This document shows positions 1-5,198 of a stretch of 5,881 bases of DNA, one piece after another. This DNA is from Candidatus Odyssella thessalonicensis. GTDB taxonomy: Bacteria; Pseudomonadota; Alphaproteobacteria; Bin65. Position 1 is the first letter of the stretch. The number at the start of each line of letters is the position of its first letter. The notes under the pieces were generated by a model, which saw only the letters and a program-made list of their open reading frames with translations, made no database searches and was not told the origin of the DNA. The stretch spans positions 1 to 5,881 of the forward strand of contig SBBV01000263.1 of the NCBI GenBank assembly GCA_005240015.1, read 5' to 3'. The translations under genes and the position numbers were made by a program.

Positions 1-1
1 C

Positions 2-46
2 CCGCTATCCGCGGGGGAAGGAATTTCCGCGCGCGCGTCGCCATGA
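2..46 (+). CDS. C-terminal tail of an upstream gene (partial, tentative)
   Basis: The second forward frame is open from the left edge to a TGA at 44-46 and gives a short tail ending ISARASP. This stop overlaps the ATG of the next gene as ATGA, the same junction seen between the next two genes, so a translationally coupled upstream cistron is plausible. A gene for the TAXI-type periplasmic binding protein would be expected beside a fused TRAP permease, but 14 residues are too few to identify it. The other two forward frames are also open here, so this call rests mainly on the overlap geometry. Confidence 0.35.
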   Translation, partial: PLSAGEGISARASP

Positions 47-1929
47 TGCGCCTCGCGGCCGCCGCCCGCGATATCAGCCTCGCCGCGATCCCGCTGATCG
101 GCGCGATCTGGCTGCTCGATCTGCCGATGCGCATGGGCATGGCGATCCTCGGCCATGCCTATCTCGCATTCATCTGCGGCCTCGCCGTCGCGGCCGGGCT
201 GCTCGCCCAGCCTTACGGCAGGCAGCCGGGCGCGCTCGAGCTGCTGTTGGCTGGACTCGCGCTCGCGAGCTGGTGGTATGGCGCCTGGTACACCGAGGCG
301 TGGCTCACCGATATCGCCGACCGCGGTCCGCACAAATGGATTCCGGCCGCGGTGGCGCTCGTGCTCGCAATGGAGGCGACGCGCAAATATTGCGGGCCCT
401 CGATGACGATCCTGGTCTGGGTTTTCATCGCCTACGGGCTCTGGGGCCACCACCTGCCGGGCCTGTTCGAGGCGACCGAGACGCCGTTCCGGAAATTCGC
501 GCTCTATCTCTACAACGACACCAACGGCATTCCCGGCCTCGTGCTCGACGTGGGCGCCACGCTCGTCTTGGGCTTCATGATCATGGGCAAGATCATGGAG
601 AAAGGCGGGGCCACGCAGTTCTTCAACGACGCGGCGCTGGCGGCGATGGGCTCGCGCCGCGGCGGCGCCGGCAAAGTGGAGTGCGTCGCCTCCTCCGTCT
701 TCGGCAGCATCAACGGCACCGTCGTCGGCAACATCATGGGCACCGGGATGATCACGATCCCGCTCATGAAAAGCTACGGCTTCAAGCCGCACTATGCCGC
801 CGCGATCGAGGCCGCCTCGTCGAACGGCGGCCAGATCGTGCCGCCGGTGATGGGCGCCACCGCGTTCCTCATCGCCGAGTTCCTGCAAATCCCCTACGCC
901 GAGGTGGCGCTGGCCGCGATCATTCCCGCGATCGTCTATTACTGGGCGATCTTCGTGCAGATCGACCGCTACGCCGCCAATTACGGCCTGGCCGGAATCG
1001 GCAAGGACAAGCTGCCGCGCATCGGCGCGGTGATGGCCGCAGGCTGGGTGTTCCTGCTGCCGCTGGCGTTCCTCGTCTATCTCCTGTTCTGGCTCGGCTA
1101 CAATCCGGGCAAGTCGGCGCTGTTCACCGCGGCCCTGCTGCTGGTCTTGAACGCCGTCCAGCGGCGGCGCCCGCCGAGCCCGGGCGAGCTGCGCGACATC
1201 TTCGTCTCCTCGGGCAAGGACCTGGCGCCGCTCCTCATCATCTGCGCCGCCTCGGGCATCATCGTGGGCGTGCTCAACATCACGGGGCTCGGCCTGCAAT
1301 TCGTCAGCATCCTGACCGCGATCACCGCGTCCGCCGGCCTTCTCGTGATGCTGATCTGCGCCGCCGCGATTGCCATCATCCTCGGCATCGGCATGCCGAC
1401 CTCGGCCGTCTACATCGTGATGTCGGTGGTCCTTGCGCCGGCGCTGGTGAAGCTCGGCGTGGTGCCGCTCGCCGCGCACTTCTTCCTCTTCTACTTCGGC
1501 ATCCTCTCGATGCTGACGCCGCCGGTCGCGATCGCTTCCTATGTGGCGGCCGGCATCGCCGGGGCCGACATGTGGAAGACGAGCTGGGTGGCGCTGAAGT
1601 TCTGCGCCTCGGGCTACCTGATGCCGTTCCTCTTCATCTACAACCCGGCCATCCTCGGGCATGGAACGGTTGTCGAAATCGGCATTGCCGCGATCACCGC
1701 GATCATGTCGGCTTGGGTGCTCGCCTACGCGGTCGAGGGCAGCGGGCGGCGGCCGGCGGAAGACTTGGTGCGCTCGGCGGTCCTGTTCACCGCCAGCATC
1801 GCGATCGGCGCCGCGCCGGTCTGGCTCGGCGCCGGCAACGTGCTCGCTCTCGTCCCCGCGCTCGCGGCGCTCGCCGCGATCTATTTCATGAAGCCCAAAA
1901 GCAAGGAAACGCTCGGAGTCACGCCATGA
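43..1929 (+). CDS. TRAP transporter fused permease (DctQM-type, TAXI family)
   Basis: This is a 628-residue, very hydrophobic inner-membrane protein. In this family the small DctQ-like and large DctM-like subunits are fused into one chain that works with a periplasmic TAXI binding protein to import organic acids, driven by an ion gradient. The N-terminal third holds several membrane segments (about residues 12-28, 33-55, 65-82, 100-132), and the DctM-like core follows. Two signature loops are visible: residues 217-279, with GSINGTVVGN, IEAASSNGGQ and PPVMGATAFLIAE, and residues 447-508, with GIGMPTSAVY and LTPPVAIASY. These are the paired re-entrant regions of DctM. The length is normal for the shorter fused members. 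The ATG at 43 is followed by another at 46. It is chosen because it overlaps a TGA as ATGA, although this frame is open to the left edge, so a longer start is possible. A purine-rich GGGGAAGGA at 14-22 lies rather far upstream. The substrate is unknown. Confidence 0.93.
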   Translation: MMRLAAAARDISLAAIPLIGAIWLLDLPMRMGMAILGHAYLAFICGLAVAAGLLAQPYGRQPGALELLLAGLALASWWYGAWYTEAWLTDIADRGPHKWIPAAVALVLAMEATRKYCGPSMTILVWVFIAYGLWGHHLPGLFEATETPFRKFALYLYNDTNGIPGLVLDVGATLVLGFMIMGKIMEKGGATQFFNDAALAAMGSRRGGAGKVECVASSVFGSINGTVVGNIMGTGMITIPLMKSYGFKPHYAAAIEAASSNGGQIVPPVMGATAFLIAEFLQIPYAEVALAAIIPAIVYYWAIFVQIDRYAANYGLAGIGKDKLPRIGAVMAAGWVFLLPLAFLVYLLFWLGYNPGKSALFTAALLLVLNAVQRRRPPSPGELRDIFVSSGKDLAPLLIICAASGIIVGVLNITGLGLQFVSILTAITASAGLLVMLICAAAIAIILGIGMPTSAVYIVMSVVLAPALVKLGVVPLAAHFFLFYFGILSMLTPPVAIASYVAAGIAGADMWKTSWVALKFCASGYLMPFLFIYNPAILGHGTVVEIGIAAITAIMSAWVLAYAVEGSGRRPAEDLVRSAVLFTASIAIGAAPVWLGAGNVLALVPALAALAAIYFMKPKSKETLGVTP

Positions 1930-2915
1930 TCGTCATCGACGTGCACACGCACATGCTGAGCCACGCCTGGTTCGACCTCATCAAGCAGAAAGGGAAGCCG
2001 CGCTACGCGGTGAAGCCCTCCAAGGACTGGCCCGCGCCGCTCGGCATCTATGCCGACGGCGCGCCGTTCATGACGCCGCAGGAGGGGCATTTCGACTACG
2101 AGCTGCGCATCAAGAAGATGAACGAGGCCAAGGTGGACCTCGCGATCGTCTCCTTGACGGCGCCCAACTGCTTCTGGGGCGGGCCCAAGACCAGCTTGAA
2201 GGCGGCGCAGCTCGTCAACGACGAGATGGCGAAGGCGCAGACCACGTGGCCCGACCGCATCCGCTGGTTCTGCTCGATCCCGTGGGAGCACGAGGAGCTC
2301 GCGCTCAAGGAGCTCGAGCGCGCGACCAAGGCCGGCGCCATCGGCGTGATGGTGCTCGCCAACATCAACGGCCGCTCGCTTACCTACCCGCGCTTCGCCA
2401 AGATCTGGAAGGCGATCGACAAGAAGGGCCTGCCGGTCCTCGTGCATCCGACGGCGCCGCCGGCGACCAAGCATCTCGACATCCAGCGCTTCAACCTGAT
2501 CGCGCAGGTGGGGTTCATGTTCGATACCTCGCTCGCGATCGCGCGCATGATCTATGACGGCTTCCTCGACACCTATCCCAACGTGAAGCTGATCGCCGCG
2601 CACGCCGGCGCCACGCTGCCCTATCTCGTCGGCCGGATGGACATCTGTTTCGACAACATGGTGGCGGTGCGCGAGAAGATAAAGCAGCGGCCCTCCGAGC
2701 TGCTGCGCCGCATCTGGTACGACAGCGTCACGTTCTCGCTCGACGCGCTCAGGATGGCGGTCGAGGTTGGGGGCCCCGACAAGATGCTCTACGGCTCGGA
2801 CTATCCGCACAACATCGGTGACATGCGCGGCTGCCTCTCGCGCGTCGACGCGCTGCCCTTCGAGCAGCGCAAGGCCGCGCGCGGCGCCAACGCGATGCGG
2901 ATCTTCAAGATTTAG
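1926..2915 (+). CDS. Amidohydrolase-family metalloenzyme (ACMSD-like decarboxylase/hydrolase)
   Basis: This is a 329-residue TIM-barrel metalloenzyme of the amidohydrolase-2 family. The metal site is readable: His7-x-His9 at the end of strand 1 (DVHTH), His174 (LVHPT), His226 (AAHAG) and Asp292 (YGSDYPH). The positions and spacing closely match those I recall for ACMSD (aminocarboxymuconate semialdehyde decarboxylase), and Arg237 (GRMD) sits near a substrate-binding arginine there. The family also includes 2,3- and 2,6-dihydroxybenzoate decarboxylases, hydratases and lactonases, so the exact reaction is open. There is no signal peptide, so it should be cytoplasmic. The start is secure: GGAG at 1915-1918 lies 7 bases before the ATG, which overlaps the permease stop as ATGA, implying coupled translation. 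The context suggests that it acts on the acid imported by the permease. It is intact, and no second catabolic gene follows on this strand before the repeat cassette. Confidence 0.9.
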   Translation: MIVIDVHTHMLSHAWFDLIKQKGKPRYAVKPSKDWPAPLGIYADGAPFMTPQEGHFDYELRIKKMNEAKVDLAIVSLTAPNCFWGGPKTSLKAAQLVNDEMAKAQTTWPDRIRWFCSIPWEHEELALKELERATKAGAIGVMVLANINGRSLTYPRFAKIWKAIDKKGLPVLVHPTAPPATKHLDIQRFNLIAQVGFMFDTSLAIARMIYDGFLDTYPNVKLIAAHAGATLPYLVGRMDICFDNMVAVREKIKQRPSELLRRIWYDSVTFSLDALRMAVEVGGPDKMLYGSDYPHNIGDMRGCLSRVDALPFEQRKAARGANAMRIFKI

Positions 2916-2939
2916 AGAGACGCAGGCGCGCCGCAAACC

Positions 2940-3003
2940 TTCCCTCTCCCGAAGGGAGAGGAGGGGCCCATGCGCCGCCTCAGCGGCGCATGGGAGGGGA
3001 GGG
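2940..3003 (+). repeat. Double-hairpin repeat, copy A
   Basis: The repeat contains two perfect stem-loops in tandem. The first has an 8-bp stem, CCTCTCCC (2943-2950) with GGGAGAGG (2954-2961), around a GAA loop. The second has a 12-bp stem, CCCATGCGCCGC (2967-2978) with GCGGCGCATGGG (2983-2994), around a CTCA loop. The reverse complement of 3506-3570 matches over the full length and differs only in the loop of the second hairpin and at one base near 3000; both stems are identical. No T-run follows either stem, so it does not look like a simple intrinsic terminator, although it could still slow transcription or protect the 3' end of the operon mRNA. It begins 24 bases after the amidohydrolase stop. 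Confidence 0.9.
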
Positions 3004-3005
3004 GA

Positions 3006-3458
3006 CTACGCCGAATCCAGAACTTGGCGCTGGCCGAGCTCGATGACGCGCTGCTCAAGCGCCAGATGCACCTGATCGAGGACGTCCTCGATATCGTGCA
3101 GAACCTCGTGCGTTGGGAACCGGATCACGCGATATCCCAGTCTCTCGAGATAACGCGTGCGGGCCTCGTCGTGCGCGGCCGCCTCGGCATGTTGGTCGCC
3201 GTCGATCTCGATGACAAGTTGTGCGGCTGGGCAGACGAAATCCGCGATGAAGGGGCCGATCGGCACCTGCCGCCGGATCTTGTATCCCGCGAGCCTGCGA
3301 TTGCGCGTGCGGCTCCAGAACTTACGCTCGGCGTCGCCGGCATTGCGGCGCATTAGCCGCGCGCGCTCCACGGGCGTGGTGGCGGCTGAGGGAAGCAGCT
3401 CCGTCAGGCGCCGCGCACGATACTGCCATGCCCATGACTCATCATCTTTTGGTTGCAT
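3006..3458 (-). CDS. DUF559 domain protein (Vsr-like endonuclease fold)
   Basis: This is a 150-residue cytoplasmic protein with the layout of DUF559 proteins, which are related to the very-short-patch-repair (Vsr) and PD-(D/E)XK nucleases. Residues 29-62 hold a basic helical stretch (RRNAGDAERKFWSRTRNRRLAGYKIRRQ). The core runs from PIGPFIADF (66-74) through LVIEIDGDQH (81-90) to YRVIRF (109-114). Asp73, Glu84, Asp86 and His90 are the likely metal-site residues and all are present, so nothing suggests a dead enzyme. The ATG at 3458 is chosen because the family domain starts soon after it. The frame stays open upstream to 3671 through the flanking repeat, but that extension is repeat-derived and unlikely to be native. 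No Shine-Dalgarno sequence precedes the ATG. The stop codon lies 2 bases from repeat A. Activity and targets of such proteins are mostly undescribed; DNA cleavage is inferred from the fold. Confidence 0.85.
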   Translation of the reverse strand: MQPKDDESWAWQYRARRLTELLPSAATTPVERARLMRRNAGDAERKFWSRTRNRRLAGYKIRRQVPIGPFIADFVCPAAQLVIEIDGDQHAEAAAHDEARTRYLERLGYRVIRFPTHEVLHDIEDVLDQVHLALEQRVIELGQRQVLDSA

Positions 3459-3464
3459 ATCGGA

Positions 3465-3493
3465 ACAATAGCAGAACACCAAGCGACGCGCAA
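3465..3493 (-). promoter_or_regulatory. Possible promoter of the DUF559 gene, leaderless
   Basis: On the minus strand, TTGCGC (3488-3493) and TATTGT (3465-3470) are separated by exactly 17 bases. The -35 matches the sigma-70 consensus at 3 of 6 positions and the -10 at 4 of 6. The -10 ends 6 bases before the ATG at 3458, so transcription would begin at or next to the start codon. A leaderless mRNA would fit the absence of a ribosome binding site. The match is weak and could be chance. Confidence 0.28.
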
Positions 3494-3505
3494 CAGCCGC
3501 GAGTG

Positions 3506-3570
3506 CCCTCACCTCCCATGCGCCGCAAAAAGCGGCGCATGGGCCCCTCCTCTCCCTTCGGGAGAGGGAA
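3506..3570 (-). repeat. Double-hairpin repeat, copy B (inverted relative to copy A)
   Basis: This is the inverted counterpart of the repeat at 2940-3003. In plus-strand coordinates the long hairpin has arms 3515-3526 and 3532-3543 (12 bp, loop AAAAA), and the short hairpin has arms 3549-3556 and 3560-3567 (8 bp, loop TTC). The short hairpin is on the outer side of the cassette in both copies, so they are true mirror images. Conservation of both stems with change confined to the long hairpin's loop suggests that the folded form matters. It lies in the 151-base gap between the divergent DUF559 and AEC genes. Confidence 0.9.
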
Positions 3571-3609
3571 AGATCGCGACGCGCTTTTGCGCTGGCACTT
3601 CGCACCCGC

Positions 3610-4584
3610 ATGATGCACTTCCCCCGCATGTCGCAAATCCTCGCCATCGTTCTCCCGGTCTTCGCCGTCATCCTCTTGGGTTACGGCGTCGGGCGCACGC
3701 GGCTGTTCGGCGAGGAGGGCGTGCGCGCGCTCACCACGTTCTGTTTCTATGTCGCGATCCCCGCGGTGCTGTTCCGCGCGATGGCGCAGCTCGATGCGCC
3801 GGCGGGCGCCGATTTCGCGGTCGTCGTCGCGTTCTACGCCGCGGTGCTGGTGGGCTACGCGCTGGCGATGGCGGTGGCGCGGCTCCTGTTCAAGATGAAT
3901 CTCGCCGAGCAGGCGCTCTTCGCCAACGGCGCGGTCTATTCCAACATCCTGCTGCTCGGCATCCCGCTGGTCTTGACCGCGTTCGGGCCGCGCGCCGCGC
4001 TGCCGCAGAGCGCGATCCTGGCGCTGCAATCGGTGATCCTGATCTCGCTCACGTCGTTTCTCGTGGAGTTCGGCAAGGGCGAGCGCGAGGCCGGGCAAGG
4101 CGGGCTCGGCGCGATCCTGAGATCGGCCGCCGTGGCGCTCGCGACCAACCCCATCATCGTCAGCATGGTGGCGGGCTTCGCCTGGGGCCGCATTGGCTTG
4201 GGCCTGCACGAGATCGTCGAGAAATCGCTCGTGTTCCTGGGCCAGGCGGCGACGCCGACCGCGCTCTTCGCGCTCGGCGCATCGTTGACGCGCTTCCGAC
4301 TGGGCGGCGATCTCCGCCAGGTCGGCGTGATCGCGATCCTGAAGCTCGCCGTCTTGCCTGCGCTCGTCTTCGTCTCGGCGCGCTACGTGTTCGGCCTCGA
4401 GCCGCTCCCGGTGGCGGTGGCGACGATCTCGGCCGCGATGCCCTCGGGCGTCAACGCGTTCGTGCTCGCGATGCGTTACGAGATGCTGGTGGCACGCATC
4501 GCGGCGAGCCTCATCGTGACCGCGGCGCTCGCCTGGGCCAGCGCCGCCGCGCTGCTCGCTTGGTTCCTGCCGGGAATCAAGTGA
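3610..4584 (+). CDS. AEC-family permease (auxin efflux carrier-like)
   Basis: This is a 324-residue inner-membrane protein of the AEC/bile-arsenite-riboflavin transporter fold. I count ten likely membrane segments in two halves of five, at about residues 8-26, 38-56, 68-92, 103-125, 134-153, 165-190, 200-224, 236-258, 263-285 and 295-319. Family marks include NGAVYSNILLLGIPLV (106-121), TNPIIVSMVAGFAWG (179-193), ALGASL (221-226) and ISAAMPSGVNAFVLAMRYE (273-291). Bacterial members move organic acids such as malate or malonate, or amino-acid-like compounds; the substrate cannot be read here. ATGs at 3610, 3613 and 3628 are all possible. Starting at 3628 gives MSQILAIVLPVF, the usual family beginning, and 318 residues. 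No Shine-Dalgarno sequence stands before any of them. The nearest upstream feature is repeat B, so expression may depend on the repeat region. No partner gene is adjacent on this strand. Confidence 0.9.
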   Translation: MMHFPRMSQILAIVLPVFAVILLGYGVGRTRLFGEEGVRALTTFCFYVAIPAVLFRAMAQLDAPAGADFAVVVAFYAAVLVGYALAMAVARLLFKMNLAEQALFANGAVYSNILLLGIPLVLTAFGPRAALPQSAILALQSVILISLTSFLVEFGKGEREAGQGGLGAILRSAAVALATNPIIVSMVAGFAWGRIGLGLHEIVEKSLVFLGQAATPTALFALGASLTRFRLGGDLRQVGVIAILKLAVLPALVFVSARYVFGLEPLPVAVATISAAMPSGVNAFVLAMRYEMLVARIAASLIVTAALAWASAAALLAWFLPGIK

Positions 4585-4587
4585 AGA

Positions 4588-4610
4588 GGCCCGCCGCGGC
4601 GCGCGGGGCC
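4588..4610. terminator. Possible bidirectional stem-loop between convergent genes
   Basis: GGCCC (4588-4592) can pair with GGGCC (4606-4610), around an inner GCCGCGGC palindrome (4593-4600). It fills the 28-base gap between the stop codons of the convergent AEC and response regulator genes, where a shared terminator would be expected. There is no T-run on either strand, and in DNA this GC-rich such pairing arises easily. Confidence 0.25.
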
Positions 4611-4612
4611 GC

Positions 4613-5065
4613 TCAGTCCGCGAGCGCGGCGCGGATGGCGCGGGCCAGCTGCTCGAAGGTGTAGGGCTTGGCGAGGATGCCGTGGTGGCCGACCGCGTCC
4701 ATGCGGCCGCGGGTGTGCAGGTCGACATGCGCGGTCACGAACACGATGCGCGCCGCGATCTCGCCGCGGATCGCCGCCGCCGCGTCGACGCCGTCCATGG
4801 CTCCCGGCAGGCGCACGTCCATGACGACGAGGTCGGGCTCGTGGCGCCGGGCCAGGGCCACCGCCTCCGCGCCGTCCTCGGCCACGGCGACCACTTCGTA
4901 GCCGAGCGCCGCGAGCTCGTCGGCGGCCGCCATCGCCAGGATCGGATCGTCCTCGACCAGCAGCAGGGTCCGGGTCGCTTTGCGCGTACTCGACGCGCCC
5001 ATGGCGAGCGCGCGGCGCTGAACGCCACGCCTCGGCCTCGTGGTCCGATCGATGCCTTCGAGCAT
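4613..5065 (-). CDS. Single-domain response regulator (CheY-like receiver)
   Basis: This is a 150-residue cytoplasmic protein consisting of a basic, probably disordered N-terminal stretch of about 30 residues and one receiver domain (about 33-149). All phosphorylation-site residues are present: the acidic pair Asp39-Asp40 (LLLVEDDP), phospho-acceptor Asp83 (LVVMDVRLPG), Thr111 (IVFVTAH) and Lys133 (LAKPYT). There is no output domain, so it probably passes the phosphoryl group on or acts by protein contact. The MDVRLPGAMDGVDAA loop resembles regulators often found next to HWE/HisKA_2 histidine kinases in alphaproteobacteria. The ATG at 5065 is chosen because GAGGGGGG (5073-5080 on the minus strand) lies 7 bases upstream. 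A later ATG at 5002 would keep the whole domain but has no ribosome binding site, and a longer frame from 5161 would use an unlikely arginine-rich leader. It diverges from the sensor gene at 5199, its probable partner. Confidence 0.9.
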   Translation of the reverse strand: MLEGIDRTTRPRRGVQRRALAMGASSTRKATRTLLLVEDDPILAMAAADELAALGYEVVAVAEDGAEAVALARRHEPDLVVMDVRLPGAMDGVDAAAAIRGEIAARIVFVTAHVDLHTRGRMDAVGHHGILAKPYTFEQLARAIRAALAD

Positions 5066-5162
5066 TGCCTGGCCCCCCTCGCGGCTCGGCGCCGACCCGC
5101 GAACATAGCAGGATCGCACCCGGCTTTCCCGGGCCGATGGCGGCCTGTATCGTTGGGCCACT

Positions 5163-5180
5163 GATTGACCTTAGTCAATC
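5163..5180. promoter_or_regulatory. FNR/FixK-like palindromic operator
   Basis: GATTGAC (5163-5169) and GTCAATC (5174-5180) form a perfect 7-bp inverted repeat around CTTA. The inner TTGAC-N4-GTCAA has the length and half-sites of CRP/FNR-superfamily sites and fits the relaxed alphaproteobacterial FixK form TTGA-N6-TCAA. Its centre is about 27 bases before the sensor GTG and about 106 bases before the response regulator ATG. It is therefore placed to regulate both divergent genes: close enough to block the sensor's promoter, or at an activating distance for the regulator. I see no convincing -10 and -35 pair on either strand. The regulator itself is not in this window. Confidence 0.5.
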
Positions 5181-5198
5181 CATCGCGCGGGGGATGCG

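Larger units (their letters stand above)
2940..3570. mobile_element. Putative DUF559 cassette bounded by inverted double-hairpin repeats
   Basis: A minus-strand DUF559 gene is bracketed by two copies of a 64-65 bp repeat in inverted orientation, one directly after its stop codon and one about 47 bases before its start. The unit sits between the end of the amidohydrolase operon and the start of the AEC gene, on the opposite strand to both. This is what an insertion of a self-contained unit would look like. Weaker similarity between the two ends continues roughly 15-20 bases outward (shared CGCA, GCGCG and CGC blocks), so the true ends may lie near 2921 and 3590. I see no clear target-site duplication and no transposase. 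Treating it as mobile is inference from layout only. Confidence 0.42.

Noticed and set aside
10..31. Short inverted repeat CGCGG...CCGCG before the permease
   Set aside because: A 5-bp arm in DNA this rich in CG is expected by chance and nothing else supports a control site.
273..2915. One 880-codon plus-strand open frame spanning the permease and the amidohydrolase
   Set aside because: Only the part from 1926 looks like protein. The upstream stretch is arginine- and histidine-rich out-of-frame translation of the permease, a normal effect of high GC content.
1881..2936. Long minus-strand open frame (351 codons) opposite the amidohydrolase
   Set aside because: Its translation is dominated by R, H, V, E and D with no domain pattern, and it mirrors the codons of a clearly real gene on the other strand.
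2943..2994. Repeat copy A as an intrinsic terminator of the operon
   Set aside because: The stems are strong but no T-run follows them on either strand, and the same sequence recurs inverted upstream of another gene. A repeat element explains it better.
2940..3570. Repeats as a CRISPR array
   Set aside because: There are only two copies, they are inverted relative to each other, and they are separated by a whole gene rather than by short spacers.
3442..4728. Long minus-strand open frame (428 codons) opposite the AEC gene
   Set aside because: It is a low-complexity, R/E/H/D-rich shadow of the AEC permease. It also runs into the response regulator gene and repeat B.
5166..5171. TTGACC within the palindrome as a -35 box for the sensor gene
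   Set aside because: No acceptable -10 lies 16-18 bases downstream; that stretch is GC-rich and holds the ribosome binding site instead.
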